Source: UBA5070 sp039798065
Lineage (GTDB): Bacteria > Fibrobacterota > Fibrobacteria > UBA5070
Assembly (NCBI GenBank): GCA_039798065.1
Contig: JBDKGS010000282.1
Location: forward strand, 1 to 5,634
Reading direction: 5' to 3'
DNA: 5,634 nucleotides
Within the stretch, counting starts at the first letter, position 1. Each line of letters opens with the position of its first letter. A program made the position numbers and the translations under genes. Positions 1 through 5,634 of the stretch are shown here, in pieces. The notes below the pieces were generated by a model. That model had not been told where the DNA came from. It did not search any database and saw only the letters and a program-made list of their open reading frames with translations.

Positions 1-2258
1 TCGTCGTGCGGCTGGGCGACGATGGGGGAGTCCTCAACGGCGGCGTCGATTCGAGCGACTTGGACACGTTCAAGATCGTGATTCGCCGGAATCTGTTCCC
101 CAAGATCCTTCCCGACACGCTTCGGCTGAGGCCGCGCGATTCGGCCGCCTTTTCGCTCTCCCTGCGATCGGCCGACGGTCGCGATTCCATCATCGCCGCC
201 GAATCCGCTACCTGGAGCTGGTCGACAAATCTTGGCAAATTGGAAGCGGGTCGGGTTTCGAGCCTGACCAAGGGACGCTCCTGGGTCCGTCTCGAACGAT
301 CGGGAGTCGTCGATTCGGCGCTGCTGATCGTGGAAAGCTTCGATTCGGCGCTCACCACCGGTATCGATTCCGTGACGGTGCGGGTCGCGAAAGGAGCGTG
401 GGTCACCGTGCCTCCGCGCTCCACCGGAAGCCAGGTTTCCGTGGTCGTGGTCGATACGTCGTCGGGTGGCGGGATCGCCGCCGCGAGCATCACCTTGCGG
501 GTCAAGGTCGTGCCACGCGACACCACCCCTTTGGCGCTGGCCCTATCTCCATCCGCGATCGATTCGAAACTCAAGGCATCGTTTGGAACACCCGCCGTCT
601 TCGCCCAGGATTCCACGGGCAAGGTCAAGGTCGTCCAGGCCTCGTTCAAGGACAGTCTGTTGCAATTCGCGGGAAGCACAGGCAATTCGTACTGGCTGGG
701 TTACGACACCATACCCGTTCGCATCCATTCCGACCTCGATCGCGATTCGCTGGCACGCGACACATCGGCGCTGTTGAGCTTCGGATTGGGCGACAACACC
801 GCGGACGCAAGCGCCTACTACTGCATCCTCAGGGCGGGCGAAACCGTTCCCGTCTGCACGCTGCTCGTCAAGTCAGATACTGTCAATGGCATTTACACCA
901 TCGCGAAGTCCCTCATCCCGCTAGGTGCTCGAGTCTGGATGGAAGGTCGCGACTCTCGGTCCGTGACCTCCACGGCACCAAGGGATATCGTGGTCAAGGT
1001 CGACACCCTCAGGTCCAAAGTGGCGCGCCTGGAAGATCGATACGAACTTCTCGCTCTGCCCTACACGACTGGAAAAGGATCCATCCTGGATGCCTACAAG
1101 CGCCAGTTCGGCGCGATCGATCCCACTCGTTGGAGGGTGTTCCGATCCGACACGACTTCGTTCCGCGAAGTGTCGGCGAACGACACGGTTTCGGATCTTG
1201 GCAAGTCCTTCTGGGTGCGAACCCGCAAGACCCCGTTGTCGCCGTGGGTATCCGATGTCTGGACAACTTCTGTCTCCAAGCCGGTCCAACTGAGCTTGGC
1301 TCCGGGATGGAACATGGTCGGGAATCCGTATCCCTTCGATGTGGATTGGTCTCGTATCGCCGACTCCTCGGGCATCGACGAAACCCAGGTTCGGGGTCCC
1401 TACAGCTACGATCCGGCCACCAGGGGCTGGTCCACGCCCGATACCACCAAAGTGCTCAAGGCTTGGCATGGAATGGCCGTCTACAACGCAACCTCCGGTT
1501 CGGTTTCCTTGCGGATTCCGGGTGTCGCAAGCCGCGGGCTTCCTGCGGCACGAGCCGCGGCTGCGTCGAATTCTTTCCGGATGGGCATTCGCGGCTGGCA
1601 GAGCGTGGGGGATACCAACTCGGTGTGGGTTGGCATCGACTCCACCGCCAAGACGGGAATCGACGCCTTCGACAATCCCACACCTCCGGTTCCGTCGATG
1701 GGGATGAACCTGGGGCTAGCTGCACCTGCTGGCGCGCGATCCACCCAGTCGTACTTCACGGACGTCCGTCCGATGTCCGACTCCGGAGCGCAATGGACCG
1801 TTCGCTTCAATGGACTGCAAGCGAATCGGCCGCTCTCCATGGTGTTCGATCGCGCGGAATCCGATTCGACAATTCCTGTCTGGATCTTCGATTCGAAATC
1901 CGGAAGGTGGCTGGAGGCCTCCGACGACATGGACTTCGCGGTAGGCAAGGAAACCACGCGCGAATTCAAGGTTCTGGTGGGCGCCACACCGCGCGTCCGT
2001 CCGGACATGTCGCGCTTTGGTCTGGCCAGTCGCGCCCACGGTGTGGGATGGTACATCCCCGACGGCATGGGGCGCACCCGCGTGAAGATCGACATCTACG
2101 ACCTTCGCGGGCGACGGATGCTGGCGCTGGTCGACGAAGACATGGATCCGGGCGTCTACTCGCGCGACATCCGGGACGTGTTCGCCGTATCCAGGCTGGT
2201 GATCGTCCTGGACGCGGGTGGGCAACGCAGGACGTTGGGGACCATCATCGCGAGGTAG
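1..2258 (+). CDS. Large secreted/surface protein, Ig/cadherin-like modules with C-terminal sorting-like tail (5' partial)
   Basis: The reading frame is open through the left edge (codons from base 3), so the GTG at base 6 is not a true start. The first visible residues, GDDGGVLNGGVDSSD followed by TFKIVI, match the end of the tandem Ig/cadherin-like repeats found in bacterial surface proteins, so more repeats probably lie upstream. Numbering from base 6, residues ~33-112 look like a beta-rich Ig-like module (DTLRLRPRDSAAFSLSL to SALLIVE). Residues ~270-290 hold the only two cysteines, C273 and C284. Residues ~425-510 contain GWNMVGNPYPF, a module common in the C-terminal parts of FCB-group secreted proteins. 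Residues ~690-750 (VKIDIYDLRGRRMLALVD, then GVY, ending LGTIIAR) resemble FlgD-Ig/type IX sorting tails. No catalytic motif is visible. I infer an exported structural, adhesive or substrate-binding protein. The exact role is unknown. The stop is TAG at 2256-2258. Confidence 0.8.
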   Translation, partial: VVRLGDDGGVLNGGVDSSDLDTFKIVIRRNLFPKILPDTLRLRPRDSAAFSLSLRSADGRDSIIAAESATWSWSTNLGKLEAGRVSSLTKGRSWVRLERSGVVDSALLIVESFDSALTTGIDSVTVRVAKGAWVTVPPRSTGSQVSVVVVDTSSGGGIAAASITLRVKVVPRDTTPLALALSPSAIDSKLKASFGTPAVFAQDSTGKVKVVQASFKDSLLQFAGSTGNSYWLGYDTIPVRIHSDLDRDSLARDTSALLSFGLGDNTADASAYYCILRAGETVPVCTLLVKSDTVNGIYTIAKSLIPLGARVWMEGRDSRSVTSTAPRDIVVKVDTLRSKVARLEDRYELLALPYTTGKGSILDAYKRQFGAIDPTRWRVFRSDTTSFREVSANDTVSDLGKSFWVRTRKTPLSPWVSDVWTTSVSKPVQLSLAPGWNMVGNPYPFDVDWSRIADSSGIDETQVRGPYSYDPATRGWSTPDTTKVLKAWHGMAVYNATSGSVSLRIPGVASRGLPAARAAAASNSFRMGIRGWQSVGDTNSVWVGIDSTAKTGIDAFDNPTPPVPSMGMNLGLAAPAGARSTQSYFTDVRPMSDSGAQWTVRFNGLQANRPLSMVFDRAESDSTIPVWIFDSKSGRWLEASDDMDFAVGKETTREFKVLVGATPRVRPDMSRFGLASRAHGVGWYIPDGMGRTRVKIDIYDLRGRRMLALVDEDMDPGVYSRDIRDVFAVSRLVIVLDAGGQRRTLGTIIAR

Positions 2259-2293
2259 ACGGGATTTGTCCTGTCCGGTGGCATAGAACGAAA

Positions 2294-2319
2294 AAGGCCC
2301 GTCCTTGCGGGCGGGCCTT
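2294..2319 (-). terminator. Rho-independent terminator of the helicase gene
   Basis: The 26 bases form a near-perfect hairpin: an 11-bp stem with one G-T pair, arms beginning AAGGCCCG and ending CGGGCCTT, around a 4-base loop. On the minus strand the stem is followed directly by a T-run (complement of the A-run 2291-2295), which is the classical intrinsic terminator layout. It lies about 20 bases beyond the helicase stop codon. On the plus strand the only T-run (2332-2336) is separated from the stem by about 12 bases, so termination of the surface-protein transcript here is possible but less well supported. The site sits between two convergent genes. Confidence 0.85.
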
Positions 2320-2339
2320 CGAACAAGACGATTTTTGAC

Positions 2340-3992
2340 TTAGAGTCGCTTCGGGGGATCCGCTTCGCGGATGCGCACCGGGCGACGCTGCCACTTGAGC
2401 TTCATCTTCAACAACAGCTCGGCGGCTTCGGGAGTGGTCTCCACCAAGGTCAAGCGGGGCATCATCTCGATGCGTCCCAGCTCGGAACTGGGGATGTCGG
2501 CGGCGCGGCACACGAACGGAATCAGGTTGCGCACCTCGATGCCGTCCTCGGTGCCGATTCCCAACGCCAGCCACACGCCCTCGCGTCCCTTGCGGGGCGG
2601 GCGAGGACGCTCGGCGCCAGGGCCTGCATCGTTGCGCTCGCGTCCACCGCGTTCGGGATAGTCGGGGCGCTGCACGCGCTTGGGCTCTTCCGGAGGGGGC
2701 TCGGGCACCAGCTTGTGCACCAACGCGGCCAACACCGCTTCGGCGCCGTGTTCTTCGATGAGGGGCTTGAAGCTTTCGGGGAGCTCCAGGCTTTCGCCCA
2801 GGCTTTCCGAGACGCGCTGCGCCAGGCTTTGGCGACGCTTGTCGGTCAATTCCCGGCTTGTCGGAACTTGTCGCTGCTCGGGCTTGTATTCCGACTGGCG
2901 GCTGATCGACAGAAAACGTCCGCGTTCCTGCGGGGCCAGCACGCTCCAGGCTTCGCCTTCGGCGCCGGCGCGGGCGGTACGGCCCACGCGGTGGATGAAG
3001 TTGGACAGGTCGTCGGGCAGTCCCAGGTTGAACACGTGGGTGATGCCGGGGACGTCGAGTCCGCGGGCCGCCACGTCGGTGGCGACAAGAATCGTCACAC
3101 GGCCTTCGCGGAAGCGGGACAGCGCGCGTTCGCGGGCCACCTGGGCCAGGTCGCCCGACAAGCCTTCGGCATGCACGCTGTGGCGCAACAGGCCCTGCAC
3201 GACCTGTTCCACTTCCACACGGGTGCGCACGAACACGATGGCGCGCGTGGGTTCCAGCATGTCGATCAAGCGGCCCAACGCCTCTTCGCGACGGGCATAG
3301 GGGGCGATCACGTAGCTTTGCGGCACGTGGCTCGAGCCTTTGCCCGCGTCCAGACGGATCTGGGTGGGGGAGCGCAGCCAGTCGCCAGCGGCGGCTTGCA
3401 CGCGGCCTTCGTAGGTGGCCGAGAAGAACCAGCGAGCCGAATCCTCTCCCGCGGCGCCCACGACCTGATCGAGCTCTTCCTTGAACCCAAGGTCCAGCAT
3501 GCGGTCGGCTTCGTCCAAAATCAGGACGTCGCAACCTTCTTCCAGAGTGTTCTGGCGAAGGTGGTCGGCCAAGCGTCCGGGAGTCCCCACGATGATGGGC
3601 GGCTGCCCACGCAGTTCGCGCAGCTGCGGTCCGAACGGTGCGCCGCCGACAAGAGTTGCCACGCAAGCCTCGCCCAAAAGCCAGGCGGCTTCGCGTGCGA
3701 CTTGTTGGGCCAACTCGCGGGTGGGGCAGACGATCCAGGCGCGGGTGATGGTCCCCGAGTCGAGAGCGCCAGCCACGGGCAGCAGGAAGGCCAGGGTCTT
3801 GCCAGATCCTGTCCGAGCCTGGGCGAGCAGGTCGCCTTCCAAAATTTGTCCAAGCTCGGGGACCATCTTGGTGATGACCGCTTCTTGGACGGGAGTGGGA
3901 TTCGTGATTCCGCGCTCGGCCACGTGGGCGGCGAGGGTGGCGGGAATCGGTAATTTGTCGAATCCGACAGTAGTTGTCGGTAGTGTTTCCAT
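2340..3992 (-). CDS. DEAD-box ATP-dependent RNA helicase with DbpA-type RNA-binding domain
   Basis: The 550-residue protein is predicted to unwind short RNA duplexes using ATP in the cytoplasm, probably in ribosome assembly or RNA remodelling. All core motifs are present: Q motif around F11 to Q36, motif I ARTGSGKT (59-66), Ia PTRELAQQV (90-98), GG (116-117), TPGRL (137-141), DEAD (160-163), SAT (191-193), motif IV IVFVRTR (252-258), motif V ATDVAARGLDVPG (304-316) and motif VI HRVGRTARAG (334-343). A helical linker (~375-428) and a Pro/Glu/Arg-rich, probably disordered stretch (~429-470) lead to a C-terminal domain (~472-545) matching the DbpA RNA-binding fold. This layout is DeaD/CsdA-like, but there is no RGG-rich tail after the domain. 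DbpA itself is shorter. Substrate specificity for 23S rRNA cannot be read from the sequence. The start at 3992 is chosen because the next Met (43) lies beyond the Q motif, although no Shine-Dalgarno is visible upstream. Stop is TAA. Confidence 0.96.
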   Translation of the reverse strand: METLPTTTVGFDKLPIPATLAAHVAERGITNPTPVQEAVITKMVPELGQILEGDLLAQARTGSGKTLAFLLPVAGALDSGTITRAWIVCPTRELAQQVAREAAWLLGEACVATLVGGAPFGPQLRELRGQPPIIVGTPGRLADHLRQNTLEEGCDVLILDEADRMLDLGFKEELDQVVGAAGEDSARWFFSATYEGRVQAAAGDWLRSPTQIRLDAGKGSSHVPQSYVIAPYARREEALGRLIDMLEPTRAIVFVRTRVEVEQVVQGLLRHSVHAEGLSGDLAQVARERALSRFREGRVTILVATDVAARGLDVPGITHVFNLGLPDDLSNFIHRVGRTARAGAEGEAWSVLAPQERGRFLSISRQSEYKPEQRQVPTSRELTDKRRQSLAQRVSESLGESLELPESFKPLIEEHGAEAVLAALVHKLVPEPPPEEPKRVQRPDYPERGGRERNDAGPGAERPRPPRKGREGVWLALGIGTEDGIEVRNLIPFVCRAADIPSSELGRIEMMPRLTLVETTPEAAELLLKMKLKWQRRPVRIREADPPKRL

Positions 3993-3998
3993 TCGTGC

Positions 3999-4027
3999 AA
4001 GCTAGTTTTGTGCCGTCCAATTGCCAA
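3999..4027 (-). promoter_or_regulatory. Candidate sigma-70-like promoter of the helicase gene
   Basis: On the minus strand, TTGGCA (complement of 4022-4027, five of six matches to TTGACA) lies 17 bases before TAGCTT (complement of 3999-4004, which fits TANNNT but matches the full -10 consensus at only three positions). A start seven bases after the -10 would fall on the A of the helicase ATG, implying a leaderless or nearly leaderless mRNA. That agrees with the lack of a ribosome-binding site. This is pattern matching only, and a different upstream promoter is possible. Confidence 0.3.
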
Positions 4028-4171
4028 GCGCCATTTTCCCCCGTTTTGGCAGTGTTGGACTGACTCCTCTCACTTTCTCCCTTGCTTAAAAGGACATGGA
4101 AATCCAGTTTTCCGGTTCGAGTCAAAAAATCAGTCGTGCCCGATGGAGAACCTCGGGTCAAAAAAGACTAA

Positions 4172-4177
4172 GGGAGG
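4172..4177 (+). promoter_or_regulatory. Ribosome-binding site of the epimerase
   Basis: GGGAGG lies seven bases before the ATG at 4185, a strong Shine-Dalgarno at ideal spacing. It decides the start: the same frame is open upstream to 4008, with other ATG codons at 4008 and 4143, but neither has a comparable site, and the family homology begins at MIKKIDHLGIAV. Confidence 0.85.
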
Positions 4178-4184
4178 AATCGCC

Positions 4185-4589
4185 ATGATCAAGAAGATCG
4201 ACCACCTTGGAATCGCCGTAAAAAGCTTGGACGAAGCCATTCCCCTGTGGGAAAAGATGCTCGGTGTCAAGTGCGAGTTGATTGAAGAAGTGCCTTCGCA
4301 GAAGGTGCGTACCGCCTTTTTGAAGGTCGGTGAAGTCTATATCGAACTCCTCGAAGCCACTTCCGAGGAAAGCGCCATCGCCAAGTACATCGAGAAGAAC
4401 GGCGAAGGTGTCCAGCACGTCGCGTTCCAGACCGACGACCTGGTCGCAGAACTTGCCAAGAACAAGGAAGACGGCATCCGCCTGATCGACGAGGCCCCGC
4501 GCCCCGGCGCCGGCGGCATGGACATCGCCTTCCTGCACCCCAAGTCCACGCGCGGCGTTCTCACCGAATTCTGCGCCCCCAAGAAGTAA
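4185..4589 (+). CDS. mce: Methylmalonyl-CoA epimerase
   Basis: The 134-residue protein belongs to the vicinal oxygen chelate (glyoxalase-like) fold and interconverts (R)- and (S)-methylmalonyl-CoA. This links B12-dependent methylmalonyl-CoA mutase to the biotin enzyme that handles propionyl-CoA. Two beta-alpha-beta-beta-beta half-modules are visible. The first begins IDHLGIAVKSLDEA (5-18) and runs to VYIELLE (51-57). The second begins GVQHVAFQTDDL (75-86) and ends with FLHPKST (116-122) and GVLTEFC (124-130). By family comparison the metal ligands are H7, H78 and E128, with E54 in the fourth position. Length is normal and no residue appears missing. It is the first gene of a tight pair: the carboxyltransferase starts 15 bases after the stop, and that gene's ribosome-binding site touches this stop codon, suggesting joint transcription. 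Confidence 0.96.
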   Translation: MIKKIDHLGIAVKSLDEAIPLWEKMLGVKCELIEEVPSQKVRTAFLKVGEVYIELLEATSEESAIAKYIEKNGEGVQHVAFQTDDLVAELAKNKEDGIRLIDEAPRPGAGGMDIAFLHPKSTRGVLTEFCAPKK

Positions 4590-4594
4590 GGGAG
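4588..4594 (+). promoter_or_regulatory. Ribosome-binding site of the carboxyltransferase
   Basis: AAGGGAG overlaps the last two bases of the epimerase TAA stop and stands ten bases before the ATG at 4605. The overlap suits translation coupling within one transcript and supports this ATG as the start. Confidence 0.7.
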
Positions 4595-4604
4595 ATTACC
4601 AAGC

Positions 4605-5634
4605 ATGGCTATCGACAAGGCATTGCTGGCTGAACTCGCCGAGCGTCGCGCCAAGGTGCTCGCCGGCGGCGGCACCGACAAGTTGGACGCGCGTCGCGCC
4701 AAGGGCATCATGACCGCCCGCGATCGCGTCGAGAATCTGTTCGAACCCGATTCCTTCCAGGAATTCGGCGCACACGTCCATCACCACGCCCACGACTTCG
4801 GTCTTTCTGGCAAGTACATGGCGGCCGACGCCGTCATCACCGGTGTGGGTTATGTGGAAGGCCGTCCGGTCGCCGTGGTCAGCCAGGACTTCACCGTCGC
4901 CGGTGGCAGCTTGGGCAAGATGCACGCGCAGAAGATCTGCGACTTGATGGAATACGCCATGCAGTCGGGCATGCCCATCGTCGTCGTTAACGACTCGGGT
5001 GGCGCGCGCATCCAGGAAGGTGTGGACTCCCTCTCCGGTTACGGCAAGGTGTTCCACCACAACGTCGCGGCTTCGGGCTTGGTTCCCCAGGTTTCGGTGA
5101 TCGCCGGTCCTTGCGCAGGTGGTGCGGCCTATTCGCCCGCCCTCATGGATTTCTTGATCATGATTCGCGGACAGGCGAACATGTTCATCTGCGGACCCGA
5201 CGTGATCAAGGCGGTTACGGGTCAGGTCTGTACCATGGAAGACATCGGCTCGGCCGACGCCCACGGTTCGGTTTCCGGCAACATCCACTTCATCGCCGAT
5301 TCGGACGCGCATGCGCTGGCTTTGACGCAGGAACTGCTTTCCTATCTGCCGTCCAACAACCTGGACGACCCCCCGCACCGGCCCTCGGCGCGCATCTCCA
5401 TGTCTCCGGACCTTGAGATGAACGACATCGTCCCTGCCGACTCGAAGGCTCCGCTGGACGTATACAAGGTCATCGAGCGCTTGGTCGACGACGGCCACTT
5501 GTTCGAGGTCCAAAAGGACTGGGCGCGCAACATCATCATCGGTTTCGCGCGCATCGAAGGCATCGTGGTCGGCATCGTGGCCAACCAGCCCATGGTGAAG
5601 GCCGGAACGCTGGACATCGACGCTTCCGACAAGT
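4605..5634 (+). CDS. Acyl-CoA carboxyltransferase: methylmalonyl-CoA decarboxylase alpha or propionyl-CoA carboxylase beta (3' partial)
   Basis: The frame is open from ATG 4605 to the right edge, giving 343 residues. The family is usually about 510-520 long, so roughly a third is missing. The protein is the biotin-dependent carboxyltransferase subunit that moves CO2 between carboxybiotin and propionyl-/methylmalonyl-CoA. Visible hallmarks are KGIMTARDRVENLF (33-46), QDFTVAGGSLGKMHAQKI (94-111), NDSGGARIQEGVDSLSGYG (129-147, acyl-CoA binding), GPCAGGAAYSPALMDF (168-183, oxyanion-hole region), FICGPDVIKAVTGQ (194-207), SGNIHF (224-229), LPSNNLDDPP (248-257), and the start of the second domain, IIIGFARIEG (310-319) to LDIDASDK (336-343). 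Position after the epimerase fits either the decarboxylase of a propionate-forming pathway or propionyl-CoA carboxylase. The sequence alone does not separate them. The neighbouring biotin-carrier, membrane or biotin carboxylase genes, outside the window, would decide. MmdA-type is slightly favoured if the host is a propionate-forming fermenter. Confidence 0.93.
   Translation, partial: MAIDKALLAELAERRAKVLAGGGTDKLDARRAKGIMTARDRVENLFEPDSFQEFGAHVHHHAHDFGLSGKYMAADAVITGVGYVEGRPVAVVSQDFTVAGGSLGKMHAQKICDLMEYAMQSGMPIVVVNDSGGARIQEGVDSLSGYGKVFHHNVAASGLVPQVSVIAGPCAGGAAYSPALMDFLIMIRGQANMFICGPDVIKAVTGQVCTMEDIGSADAHGSVSGNIHFIADSDAHALALTQELLSYLPSNNLDDPPHRPSARISMSPDLEMNDIVPADSKAPLDVYKVIERLVDDGHLFEVQKDWARNIIIGFARIEGIVVGIVANQPMVKAGTLDIDASDK

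Larger units (their letters stand above)
3993..4184. promoter_or_regulatory. Divergent intergenic region between helicase and epimerase operon
   Basis: These 192 bases separate two divergent genes and are visibly richer in A/T tracts than the flanking coding DNA. They should contain promoters for both directions. I see a fair minus-strand candidate next to the helicase, listed separately, but no convincing sigma-70-type promoter for the plus-strand operon. A 6-bp inverted repeat (TGCCAA 4022-4027, TTGGCA 4046-4051) and a 9-base direct repeat GTCAAAAAA (4121-4129 and 4157-4165) are present. No coding potential or RNA gene is supported. Confidence 0.6.

Noticed and set aside
6..8. GTG as the start of the first gene
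   Set aside because: The frame is open to the window edge, there is no room to see a ribosome-binding site, and the protein begins in the middle of an Ig/cadherin-like repeat without a signal peptide.
398..2338. 646-residue open frame on the plus strand overlapping the surface-protein gene in another frame
   Set aside because: Its translation is rich in Arg, His and Gly with no domain pattern, as expected for an out-of-frame reading of GC-rich coding DNA. The first frame carries recognisable modules throughout.
2715..3953. 412-residue plus-strand frame antisense to the helicase
   Set aside because: Low-complexity composition mirroring the helicase codons, no ribosome-binding site and no family resemblance. 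A typical antisense shadow.
4046..4075. TTGGCA as the -35 of a plus-strand promoter for the epimerase operon
   Set aside because: At spacings of 16-18 bases only weak hexamers (such as CTCACT) follow. None resembles a -10 element.
4114..4123. GGTTCGAGTC resembling a tRNA T-loop
   Set aside because: The flanking bases do not pair as a T-stem, and no acceptor, anticodon or D arm can be drawn around it.
2245..4161. 638-residue minus-strand frame overlapping the helicase
   Set aside because: Arg/Pro/Gly-rich translation without motifs. The helicase frame explains this DNA fully.
4008..4184. N-terminal extension of the epimerase from ATG 4008 or ATG 4143
   Set aside because: Neither ATG has a ribosome-binding site, the extension is not epimerase-like, and ATG 4185 has a strong Shine-Dalgarno and matches the normal family start.
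4596..5513. 305-residue minus-strand frame antisense to the carboxyltransferase
   Set aside because: The opposite strand encodes a clearly conserved enzyme. The antisense product is Val/Asp/His/Gly-rich with no recognisable domain.

Overview
The window reads as an ordinary chromosomal stretch from a Gram-negative bacterium with fairly GC-rich DNA (roughly 60% by eye). My best guess is Fibrobacterota or another FCB-group lineage. This rests on the secreted multidomain protein at the left edge, which has tandem Ig/cadherin-like modules, a GWNMVGNPYPF-type module and a C-terminal tail resembling FlgD-Ig or type IX sorting domains, and on the propionate/methylmalonyl-CoA genes at the right edge. 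No ribosomal or marker gene is present to confirm the taxon.

Layout: (1) 1-2258, plus strand, the C-terminal 751 residues of a large predicted cell-surface or secreted protein that enters from beyond the left edge. (2) 2259-2339, a short convergent intergenic gap with a strong hairpin terminator whose U-tract serves the minus strand. (3) 2340-3992, minus strand, a complete DEAD-box RNA helicase with a C-terminal DbpA-type RNA-binding domain (DeaD/CsdA-like layout). (4) 3993-4184, a divergent intergenic region, visibly more AT-rich than the genes, with a possible promoter for the helicase, a small inverted repeat and a 9-base direct repeat. (5) 4185-4589, plus strand, a complete methylmalonyl-CoA epimerase. 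(6) 4605 to the right edge, plus strand, the first 343 residues of a biotin-dependent acyl-CoA carboxyltransferase, either methylmalonyl-CoA decarboxylase alpha or propionyl-CoA carboxylase beta.

The last two genes lie 15 bases apart and almost certainly form an operon. The epimerase interconverts (R)- and (S)-methylmalonyl-CoA, and the carboxyltransferase handles the (S) form against propionyl-CoA. Together they form part of the succinate-propionate route, in the decarboxylating (propionate-forming, possibly sodium-pumping) or carboxylating direction. The helicase and the surface protein have no evident functional link to that operon.

I found no mobile element, CRISPR array, RNA gene or convincing new system. 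The more interesting leads are small: a promoter geometry that would make the helicase mRNA leaderless, a short insertion in the helicase core, and compositional oddities in the surface protein.
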